Origin: Planctomycetaceae bacterium
GTDB lineage: Bacteria > Planctomycetota > Planctomycetia > Pirellulales > Thermoguttaceae
Direction of reading: 5' to 3'
Assembly: GCA_009776995.1 (NCBI GenBank)
Contig: WRMR01000268.1
Location: forward strand, 1-7,069
DNA length: 7,069 nt
Shown: positions 1 to 5,561 of the stretch, piece by piece
Layout of the letters: every line of letters begins with the position of its first letter
How positions within the stretch are numbered: the first letter of the stretch is position 1
Program-made: the position numbers and the translations under genes
Notes under the pieces: generated by a model
The model's database searches: none
What the model saw: only the letters and a program-made list of their open reading frames with translations
Told to the model about the DNA's origin: nothing

Positions 1-1482
1 AAGCCAACCGACATCTTTTCAGAACAGGGGATCACATTCGACGACATCTTGCTCGAACCGCAATACAGCGACGTCATTCCGTCGCAGGTGGACGTTAGCA
101 CGAATCTGACAAAACGCATCCAGCTGACGATTCCCATCCTCAGTGCCCCGATGGACACCGTGACCGAGAAGGAAATGGCCATTGCCCTCGCCCGCGAAGG
201 CGGACTCGGCATCATTCACAAGAATATGAGCATCGACCTGCAAGCCGAAGAGGTTGCCCAGGTGAAACGCAGTGCCAACGGCATCATTCGCGAACCGGCC
301 ACGTTGCCGCCAAACGCCCGGCTGAACGACGCCCGCGCGATCATGGAACAGCAGAACGTTTCCGGCGTCCCGATTGTCGAAAATGACGGGAAACTCGTCG
401 GCATCATCACGCGGCGCGACCTGCGGTTTCAGGAAAACTGGGAACAGCCGGTCTCTGAAGTCATGACTGCGGGAGACCTCGTGACCGCAACGGGTGAAAT
501 CACGCTTGCCCAGGCGGAAACCATTCTCATGGACAAAAAGGTCGAAAAGCTGTTGCTCGTGGACGATCAACAGCATCTCACGGGTTTGATCACGATCAAG
601 GACATCGACATGATGCGTCGTTACCCGAACGCCTGCAAGGACAGCCTCGGACGTTTGCGGGTCGGTGCCGGAGTCGGCGTGTTCGATTACGAGCGTGCCG
701 AACGTCTCATCGCGGGGGGAGTCGATGTTTTGACGGTTGACAGTGCCCACGGCCACTCGTCGAATGTGATTGAAACGGTGCGTGAGATCAAAAAATGCTG
801 GGACATTGACGTCATCGCAGGAAATATTGCGACGGAAGAAGGCTGCCTGGCACTGATACGTGCAGGAGCCGACGCGGTGAAAGTCGGCATCGGGCCGGGT
901 TCGATTTGCACGACCCGGGTTGTTTCCGGCGTCGGTGTGCCGCAAATCACCGCCATCCACCGTGCCGCAACGGTTGCCCGGGGAACCGATGTTTCAATTA
1001 TCGCCGACGGCGGTGTCCGGTACTCCGGCGATATTACCAAAGCACTTGCCGCCGGAGGGCATGTCGTCATGCTCGGCGGACTGCTTGCCGGACTCGACGA
1101 AGCACCGGGCGAACTGATTTTGTATCAGGGCCGCACGTTCAAATCGTATCGCGGCATGGGGTCGATGGGAGCGATGGTCAAAGGTTCCAGCGACCGTTAC
1201 CGCCAGGCAAACGAGGCCAAGCCGGATAAACTCGTCCCCGAAGGTGTTGAAGGCCGCGTGCATTATCGCGGGCCGCTGGGACCGTACATGTACCAGTTGA
1301 TCGGCGGTTTGCGGGCCGGCATGGGGTACTGCGGAACGCATGACATTGAATCATTGCGGACAAACGCCCGGTTCATTCGCGTCTCGGCGGCCAGCATCCG
1401 CGAAGGGCACCCGCATGATATTTCGATCACGCAGGAAGCCCCGAATTACAGTGCCGACATCAATACGACCCGATCCGATTAG
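1..1482 (+). CDS. guaB: IMP dehydrogenase, 5' end outside the window
   Basis: Cytoplasmic enzyme that oxidises IMP to XMP with NAD+, the committed step of GMP synthesis. The frame is open from base 1 and already reads the N-terminal motif ITFDDILLEPQYSDVIPS, so the true start lies a few codons upstream; the TTG at 49 is internal. Counting codons from base 1, the barrel is interrupted by two CBS domains at about 92-145 and 153-206, the usual regulatory insertion that binds adenine nucleotides. The catalytic loop GPGSICTTR places the nucleophilic cysteine at codon 303 (907-909). The mobile flap contains the Arg-Tyr pair of SSDRYRQ at 1195-1200, followed by KLVPEGVEGRV. The phosphate-binding stretch ADGGVRYSGDI is also intact. 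With 493 codons visible, length matches the family. No guaA follows; the next gene is the fumarase subunit, 163 bp downstream with its own leader. Identification is secure. Confidence 0.97.
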   Translation, partial: KPTDIFSEQGITFDDILLEPQYSDVIPSQVDVSTNLTKRIQLTIPILSAPMDTVTEKEMAIALAREGGLGIIHKNMSIDLQAEEVAQVKRSANGIIREPATLPPNARLNDARAIMEQQNVSGVPIVENDGKLVGIITRRDLRFQENWEQPVSEVMTAGDLVTATGEITLAQAETILMDKKVEKLLLVDDQQHLTGLITIKDIDMMRRYPNACKDSLGRLRVGAGVGVFDYERAERLIAGGVDVLTVDSAHGHSSNVIETVREIKKCWDIDVIAGNIATEEGCLALIRAGADAVKVGIGPGSICTTRVVSGVGVPQITAIHRAATVARGTDVSIIADGGVRYSGDITKALAAGGHVVMLGGLLAGLDEAPGELILYQGRTFKSYRGMGSMGAMVKGSSDRYRQANEAKPDKLVPEGVEGRVHYRGPLGPYMYQLIGGLRAGMGYCGTHDIESLRTNARFIRVSAASIREGHPHDISITQEAPNYSADINTTRSD

Positions 1483-1530
1483 TTTAGCCCCACGTCTTGG
1501 GAATCGCGCAAAAATAACGTGAACATTTCA

Positions 1531-1589
1531 ATCAGAGCAACAAGAGTAATCGAGCGGAATGACCGCTATGTGACCATCGCAGCTCTGAT
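1531..1589 (+). promoter_or_regulatory. Nested inverted repeat in the fumarase leader
   Basis: An 8-bp inverted repeat, ATCAGAGC at 1531-1538 and GCTCTGAT at 1582-1589, encloses a smaller hairpin, AGCGG at 1553-1557 and CCGCT at 1563-1567 with a 5-nt loop. The unpaired segments on the two sides are both 14 nt. It lies in the 163-bp gap between guaB and the fumarase alpha gene, ending 56 bp before that start codon. No U-run follows, so it does not look like an intrinsic terminator. It could be an RNA leader structure or a protein-binding site. I found no convincing -10/-35 pair in this gap. The function is not established and chance is possible. Confidence 0.3.
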
Positions 1590-1645
1590 GGATCGAACAG
1601 TTAATTTTGCTGTGAGTCCTTAAACGCGGGCAGTCAAGGTGAAAC

Positions 1646-2548
1646 ATGATACGTGAAATTGATGTTGCCCGGATTACTGAAACGGTGGCCGATTTGTGCA
1701 TTCGGGCGAATGTCCTTTTGAACGACGACATTGCCAGCGCGTTGCGGCGTGGTGTTGCGGACGAAGAAAAATCGCTGGCCCGGGACGTGCTGAACATCCT
1801 GCTCGACAACGCGGACGTTGCCCGGCAGGACTCGTTGCCCATCTGCCAGGACACCGGTATGGCGGTCGTGTTCATCGAACTTGGTCAGGATGCCCATTTG
1901 ACCGGCGGGACGCTGGAAGAGGCGATCAACGCCGGGGTGGCCGCTGGTTATGAGCGAGGCTGTTTACGCAAGTCCGTCGTGCACGACCCAATCAACCGGA
2001 TCAACACGGGCGACAACACGCCGGCGGTGGTGCATGTCCGTATTGTGCCGGGCAACCAATTGAAAATCACCGTTGCGCCGAAGGGATTCGGCAGCGAGAA
2101 CATGAGCCGGTTGGTCATGCTGAAACCTTCGGACGGCCTGGCCGGGGTCAAACGGGTCGTCTTGGAAACCGTGCAGTCCGCCGGGCCGAACCCCTGTCCG
2201 CCGATGATCGTCGGCGTGGGCGTCGGCGGAACGATGGAAAAGGCGGCACTCATCGCCAAGGAAGCCCTGTTGCGGCCCGTCAGACATGCCAACCCTGACC
2301 CGTTTTGGGCCGGGGTCGAAACCGAACTGCTCGCCGAAGTCAACCGCCTTGACGTCGGCCCGGCGGGATTCGGCGGCCGCACCACTGCACTGGCCGTTCA
2401 CATCAACGTTTACCCGACGCACATTGCCGGTCTGCCCGTCGCGGTCAACATCGGCTGCCATGTTACCCGACATGCTGAAGCGGTGGTAAGTGAAGATACC
2501 ACACAACGCCAACAAAGTGAAGTTTTCAAACAGCAGTCCGGAGCATAA
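1646..2548 (+). CDS. Class I (Fe-S) fumarate hydratase alpha subunit / TtdA-like
   Basis: Alpha (N-terminal-domain) subunit of the oxygen-sensitive [4Fe-4S] hydro-lyases that interconvert fumarate and malate in the TCA cycle; L-tartrate dehydratase alpha (TtdA) is the same family and cannot be excluded by eye. Three cysteines expected to bind the cluster are present: C67 in PICQDTG, C184 in NPCPPMIVGVGVGGT and C271 in NIGCHVTRHA. D69 next to the first cysteine and H259, twelve residues before the last, match residues noted as active-site in class I fumarases. The ATG at 1646 has AAGG at 1636-1639, six bases upstream. At 300 residues it is slightly longer than the usual 280 or so because of a polar tail (residues 281-300, Gln-rich). 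In two-subunit enzymes the beta gene normally follows directly; here the next gene is on the other strand after 67 bp, so the partner must be elsewhere. Family assignment is secure, substrate likely. Confidence 0.92.
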   Translation: MIREIDVARITETVADLCIRANVLLNDDIASALRRGVADEEKSLARDVLNILLDNADVARQDSLPICQDTGMAVVFIELGQDAHLTGGTLEEAINAGVAAGYERGCLRKSVVHDPINRINTGDNTPAVVHVRIVPGNQLKITVAPKGFGSENMSRLVMLKPSDGLAGVKRVVLETVQSAGPNPCPPMIVGVGVGGTMEKAALIAKEALLRPVRHANPDPFWAGVETELLAEVNRLDVGPAGFGGRTTALAVHINVYPTHIAGLPVAVNIGCHVTRHAEAVVSEDTTQRQQSEVFKQQSGA

Positions 2549-2615
2549 GCGACGGGTTTTTCGGGCGCGGTACCGCTGAACCGGTCACTTGCGTTCCCGG
2601 ATGCCATTGCATGGA

Positions 2616-3875
2616 CTACGAAAGCACGAAATCCCGCTTGTCGAAATCGAACTTGACGACCTTGCTTTCCCGGTGCGAGATGATGCCCATCGAAAGCGGT
2701 GCCTGGACTTTGACGGCCAAATCAATGGAACAGTATGGCTGTTCCCGCGTTTTCACGCAGTCAAGCAGGTTTTTCCAAAGCCGTCCGACGTCTCCCATGC
2801 CACTCCAGGGTAACACGATTTCGTCCCCTTGATTCGGGACGATGCGGATACCCGGTGAGTTGGCCTGTTCAATGTGCTTCCAGAGAATGACCCCTTCGGT
2901 CCCGCGAATCAGCGTGTCGATACCTGTATGGTGCGAAAGCGAGTTGAGCATGACCACGCTCGGACCGTCTTTGTAGTCGGCGATAATGTTACACTGATCG
3001 GGGACTTCGCGGTTGTACTGGAAGGTTCCGCCGCCACCGAAAACACGTTCCGGGAAGTCAAGGCCGAGGATACAAAACGCCGGGGTGTAAGTGTGAACCA
3101 AAAGATCGGTCGAGGGACCGCCGGCATAGTCCCACCACAAACGCCATTGGAAAAAACGCTCGACGCTGAACTCGACCTTCGGGGAATCGCCGAGAAAACG
3201 ATTCCAGTCAAGATCGGGACCGGGTTTGGCATTCGGATCGGGGATATGCATCCGTTCCCCCCAGTCGCCGCGCCGAAAATATCCGCATTGGGCATGGACC
3301 GGCTTCCCGATGACGCCGTCTTTGATCATCTGTCGCACTTTGGCGTAATTGTCGTCGGCCATGTATTGCGTTCCAACCTGGACGAGCCGCTTGTTCTTGT
3401 CAGCGGCCTCCTGCATTTTCTTGGCAAGTCCGAACTGATTCCAATGGGTCAGTGGTTTCTCGCAAAAAACGTCTTTCCCGGCATTGAGTGCGTCGATTGT
3501 TTGCGGGGCATGATGCGCGTCAGGCGAAGCGATGCAAACCAAATCGACGTTTTTATCCTGCAAAAGCTCTTCGTGAGCCATGTACATTTTGGCGTCACCC
3601 GTTGCACGGGACGCCGCTTCGAGCCGGGGACGGTAAACATCGCAAACCGCCACAGGCTGTGTGACACCCTGTTCTTTGTACTGGTTGATCGTATTGATGT
3701 GCGCACCGCAACGGCCGCCGGTCCCGATGAATCCGACGCCGATACGGTCATTTGCACCCTGGGCACTTGCCGGAATGACGGACACTTGCGGAACCGCAAA
3801 CGCGGCGGCAACAACACCGGACGTTTTCAAAAAAGACCGGCGCGAGGTGACAATGGTTCTCTCATTCTTGTTCAT
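2616..3875 (-). CDS. Tat-exported Gfo/Idh/MocA family oxidoreductase
   Basis: NAD(P)-dependent oxidoreductase of the glucose-fructose oxidoreductase/inositol dehydrogenase superfamily, 419 residues. Members act on sugars, inositols or sugar derivatives; the substrate here cannot be read from sequence. Residues 1-38 form a twin-arginine signal: SRRSFLK at 11-17, a hydrophobic stretch at about 19-35, and a likely cleavage site after ASA at 36-38. The mature protein opens with a Rossmann fold containing GVGFIGTGGR at 46-55, then CIASPDAHH at 114-122 and the family EKP motif at 139-141. The C-terminal domain holds GGPSTDLLVH at 252-261. The start is supported by AGGAGA (3882-3887 on the complementary strand), six bases from the ATG. 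It converges on the fumarase gene with 67 bp between them, where I see no clear terminator. Tat export implies folding with its nucleotide in the cytoplasm and function in the periplasm. Such proteins are very abundant in Planctomycetota, often beside carbohydrate genes, but none is seen here. Confidence 0.93.
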   Translation of the reverse strand: MNKNERTIVTSRRSFLKTSGVVAAAFAVPQVSVIPASAQGANDRIGVGFIGTGGRCGAHINTINQYKEQGVTQPVAVCDVYRPRLEAASRATGDAKMYMAHEELLQDKNVDLVCIASPDAHHAPQTIDALNAGKDVFCEKPLTHWNQFGLAKKMQEAADKNKRLVQVGTQYMADDNYAKVRQMIKDGVIGKPVHAQCGYFRRGDWGERMHIPDPNAKPGPDLDWNRFLGDSPKVEFSVERFFQWRLWWDYAGGPSTDLLVHTYTPAFCILGLDFPERVFGGGGTFQYNREVPDQCNIIADYKDGPSVVMLNSLSHHTGIDTLIRGTEGVILWKHIEQANSPGIRIVPNQGDEIVLPWSGMGDVGRLWKNLLDCVKTREQPYCSIDLAVKVQAPLSMGIISHRESKVVKFDFDKRDFVLS

Positions 3876-3962
3876 GGGAAATCTCCTGGAAAGGTGGGGT
3901 AATGAATCAGCAAAACATGGGATGTAACAAATCCTGGAGCAAACAACAGAACACTCACCGCA

Positions 3963-3991
3963 ATTATTGCACAGATTTAACCGAAAAACAA
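3963..3991 (-). promoter_or_regulatory. Candidate promoter of the Gfo/Idh/MocA gene
   Basis: Read on the minus strand, TTGTTT (3986-3991) and AATAAT (3963-3968) are separated by 17 bp, the ideal sigma-70 spacing. The -10 box matches five of six consensus positions but the -35 box only three. It would give a leader of about 80 nt before the ATG at 3875. It is the best pair I found in this gap, but the gap is locally AT-rich, which makes chance matches easy. Confidence 0.3.
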
Positions 3992-4061
3992 TGGCAAGTC
4001 ATCAAAAAAGGATTCCCCGACAGAACATAAGGACAGGTAGCCGTTTTCGGCAGCTGTTTTT

Positions 4062-4175
4062 CACCACGAAGGCATGAAAAGGATAATAAGGATAATGCAG
4101 AGTGCAAAATGAAGAAGGCAGAATGATCTTGTGGTCTTCTATCGATGTGGAAAAGCATTCTGCACTCTGCACTCT
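4062..4175. repeat. Intergenic repeat segment with tandem and inverted repeats
   Basis: Several short repeats are packed together. CACCACGAAGG at 4062-4072 is followed by two perfect copies of AAGGATAAT at 4079-4096. TGCAGAGTGCA at 4096-4106 is the inverse of TGCACTCTGCA at 4161-4171, and GCAGAATG at 4118-4125 is the inverse of CATTCTGC at 4156-4163. The right end is three tandem 7-bp units, GCATTCT, GCACTCT, GCACTCT (4155-4175). The segment ends two bases before the stop codon of the flavodiiron gene, so it would be transcribed into that gene's 3' end and could fold there. CACCACGAAGG and AGAGTGC strings remind me of dispersed intergenic sequence in planctomycete genomes; that resemblance is from memory, not a search. 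Confidence 0.6.
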
Positions 4176-4177
4176 CT

Positions 4178-5368
4178 TCACTGTTCCATTGCTTTGCGGG
4201 CGAGTCGTCGTCCTGCATTGAAACAGGCCTGGTGAACATCTTGCGTTGCCCGCCAGCTCGCCCGGGCTTTCTCATCGACGTGTCCCCAATTCATTTCTTC
4301 GAACCCCTTGGCGTTCTGTTCCCCCCCGCCGATGCTCCAACCGCTTGAACCGAACGCAAAAGCGGGTTTTTTCACGCAACGGTACAACCCCTTGATGTAC
4401 GTCAAAGCCGAGGCCATCGCGGGCATCATCTGGCCGTTGAGCGTTGCCGAGCCAAACGCGACCGCTGACGCGTCGAGCATTTCGGTCGCAATGCGCGTCA
4501 GGGTGTTCCGTCGTGCGTGCAGGAGCTGCACGTTGACCGCCTGCGAAACGGCGTTGGCACCTGCGAGAATCGAATCGGCCATTTGCGCAGTACTCTCCCA
4601 CATGGAATCGAACAAAACCACGATTTTCGGTACACAGTGTCCCGAAGCCCAGGCGAAGTACGCTTCCAATATCGCCGGGAGATTCTTGCGCCAGATCAGA
4701 CCGTGACTCGGTGCAATCATCTGAATATCAAGCTGGGATGCCGCTTCGAGCGTTTTCAGCACCTGCCGGCTGTAGGGCGCAACGATGTTCGCGTAATACG
4801 ATTTCGCTTCAAGTAAAATGTCGTGCAGGTTCCACTGGTCATCGAAGCGGACGGACGAGGCCAGATGTTGCCCGAACGCGTCATTGGAAAACAGTAGCTT
4901 TTCTTCCGGGATATAAGTGACCATCGAATCCGGCCAATGCACCATCGGCGTGTCAAGGAAGTGCAAGGTCCGTCGTCCCAACCGGAGGGTTTCCCCCGGC
5001 GTGAGGATTTTGATCTTCCATGCGGAAATATCGAAATAACCGGCTAAAATGTCGCGGCATTTTGCGTTGCAGACCAGCGTTGCGTTCGGGAGTGCCTTGA
5101 TAACGGCGGGCATGGCACCGGCATGATCGGCCTCCGCGTGGTTACAAATAACATAATCAACCCGGTCGGGCGACACGAGTTCCCGGACGTTTGTCAGCAA
5201 CTGCGGGGCGTATCCCCCCTTGACCGTGTCAATGAGTGCAATTTTTTCGTCCTGAACGAGATAGCTGTTGTAGGTCGCGCCATGTCGGGTGTCAAAACTG
5301 TGAAAATCGCGAACGCTCCAGTCAACATACCCGACCCAGTTGATCCCGGACTTGAGCTCCGTGTGCAT
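4178..5368 (-). CDS. fprA: FprA-type flavodiiron protein (O2/NO reductase)
   Basis: Cytoplasmic A-type flavoprotein that reduces O2 to water or NO to N2O, usually with electrons from rubredoxin, protecting anaerobes and microaerophiles. It has a metallo-beta-lactamase-like domain (about 1-245) fused to a flavodoxin domain (about 247-396). All expected diiron ligands are visible: H77, E79, D81 and H82 in HAEADHAG, H144 in MVHWPDSM, D163 in FSNDAFGQH and H222 in APSHG. The FMN phosphate loop is DSMWEST at 254-260, and AFGSSGWSIGGGE at 338-350 forms a second flavin-contact region. No rubredoxin or flavin-reductase domain is fused, so this is the simplest class and the electron donor must be encoded elsewhere. 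The frame extends upstream to 5482, but I start at 5368: AAGGGA lies six bases before this ATG, 396 residues suits the family, and the candidate promoter at 5439-5466 falls inside the longer version. Function is confident; O2 versus NO preference is not readable. Confidence 0.95.
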   Translation of the reverse strand: MHTELKSGINWVGYVDWSVRDFHSFDTRHGATYNSYLVQDEKIALIDTVKGGYAPQLLTNVRELVSPDRVDYVICNHAEADHAGAMPAVIKALPNATLVCNAKCRDILAGYFDISAWKIKILTPGETLRLGRRTLHFLDTPMVHWPDSMVTYIPEEKLLFSNDAFGQHLASSVRFDDQWNLHDILLEAKSYYANIVAPYSRQVLKTLEAASQLDIQMIAPSHGLIWRKNLPAILEAYFAWASGHCVPKIVVLFDSMWESTAQMADSILAGANAVSQAVNVQLLHARRNTLTRIATEMLDASAVAFGSATLNGQMMPAMASALTYIKGLYRCVKKPAFAFGSSGWSIGGGEQNAKGFEEMNWGHVDEKARASWRATQDVHQACFNAGRRLARKAMEQ

Positions 5369-5374
5369 GTGAAA

Positions 5375-5380
5375 TCCCTT
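5375..5380 (-). promoter_or_regulatory. Ribosome binding site deciding the fprA start
   Basis: On the minus strand AAGGGA precedes the ATG at 5368 by six bases. The 38 extra codons of the longer open frame show no resemblance to flavodiiron N-termini, whereas MHTELKSGINWVGYVDW after this site does. Confidence 0.7.
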
Positions 5381-5438
5381 GCTTTTTTGATAAAGTAAAG
5401 TATGGATGTGCAAGTTATTGTTTTCGGCGTTTCCTGTT

Positions 5439-5466
5439 ATTATACCATTGTCTGTGGAAATGGAAA
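5439..5466 (-). promoter_or_regulatory. Promoter of fprA
   Basis: On the minus strand TTTCCA (5461-5466) and a perfect TATAAT (5439-5444) are 16 bp apart. Transcription would begin near 5432, giving a leader of about 64 nt. The hexamer TGGAAA occurs twice in tandem on the plus strand (5455-5466), the second copy being the -35 box. Promoter consensus in planctomycetes is less well known than in E. coli, which limits confidence. Confidence 0.6.
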
Positions 5467-5475
5467 CCATGCCGA

Positions 5476-5504
5476 TTGCCATGACGTGGTCAGGGGTGTA
5501 GAAT
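5476..5504 (+). promoter_or_regulatory. Promoter of the type II secretion F-family gene
   Basis: TTGCCA (5476-5481) and TAGAAT (5499-5504) each match five of six sigma-70 consensus bases, with an ideal 17-bp spacer. Transcription would start near 5511, leaving a leader of about 50 nt to the ATG at 5562. This also argues against a start at the TTG at 5517. Its -35 box is only 9 bp from that of the divergent fprA promoter. Confidence 0.6.
5482..5492. promoter_or_regulatory. Operator-like inverted repeat TGAC-N3-GTCA
   Basis: A perfect 4+4 bp inverted repeat with a 3-bp centre sits in the spacer of the plus-strand promoter, immediately after its -35 box. The position would suit a repressor site, but the arms are short and I cannot assign it to a regulator family. 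Confidence 0.3.
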
Positions 5505-5514
5505 GGGTGTAGAA
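5494..5514 (+). repeat. Direct repeat GGGTGTAGAA, period 11 bp
   Basis: Two perfect 10-bp copies (5494-5503 and 5505-5514) are offset by 11 bp, about one helical turn. The first copy includes most of the -10 box and the second covers the expected start of transcription. Tandem sites with 11-bp period are typical of OmpR/PhoB-type response regulators, but the repeat could also be a local duplication. Confidence 0.5.
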
Positions 5515-5551
5515 CCTTGATTTTCCATTGTTACCGCCAACAAACCGAAAC

Positions 5552-5557
5552 AGGTGA
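5552..5557 (+). promoter_or_regulatory. Ribosome binding site deciding the F-family gene start
   Basis: AGGTGA lies four bases before the ATG at 5562 (seven bases from its AGG core). The frame is open back to a TTG at 5517, but that would begin almost at the predicted transcription start, leaving no room for a ribosome binding site. Confidence 0.65.
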
Positions 5558-5561
5558 CGCC

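Larger units (their letters stand above)
3876..4177. other. Gene-free gap between the oxidoreductase and the flavodiiron gene
   Basis: These 302 bases contain no credible gene. The part next to the oxidoreductase (3876-4010) should hold its promoter and leader. The rest (about 4060-4176) is a repeat-bearing segment with direct and inverted repeats, annotated separately. A 103-codon frame crosses the gap on the minus strand but overlaps the flavodiiron gene and reads mostly through the repeat, so it is not called. GCCG-TTTT-CGGC at about 4040-4051 is a small hairpin followed by a T-run on the plus strand, where nothing known is being transcribed. Confidence 0.75.

Noticed and set aside
49..51. 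TTG as the start of guaB
   Set aside because: The frame is open to base 1 and the upstream codons encode conserved IMP dehydrogenase N-terminal sequence (ITFDDI), so the start is before the window.
19..960. 313-codon minus-strand frame opposite guaB
   Set aside because: It lies wholly within guaB, whose conserved motifs leave no doubt about the coding strand.
1487..1500. Terminator hairpin after guaB (CCCA and TGGG with a 5-nt loop)
   Set aside because: The stem is only four pairs and no T-run follows.
2567..2576. Perfect palindrome GCGGTACCGC in the convergent gap
   Set aside because: There is no loop for a hairpin and no T-run on either side, so it is not a credible bidirectional terminator; a 10-bp palindrome can arise by chance.
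2874..3902. 342-codon plus-strand frame
   Set aside because: It is antisense to the well-supported Gfo/Idh/MocA gene and shows no recognisable motifs; long shadow frames are expected with this codon bias.
4096..4175. CRISPR array or insertion-sequence end
   Set aside because: The repeats are only 7-11 bp, not regularly spaced by unique spacers, and there is no transposase gene or target duplication in the window.
3964..4275. 103-codon minus-strand frame across the intergenic repeat
   Set aside because: It overlaps the end of the flavodiiron gene in another frame and its middle is a translation of the short repeats, a common source of false proteins.
5369..5482. Longer N-terminus for the flavodiiron protein (434 residues)
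   Set aside because: The extra 38 codons do not resemble the family, the predicted promoter lies within them, and a ribosome binding site precedes the ATG at 5368.
5517..5561. TTG start giving a 428-residue F-family protein
   Set aside because: It begins almost at the predicted transcription start, lacks a ribosome binding site, and the ATG at 5562 has one.
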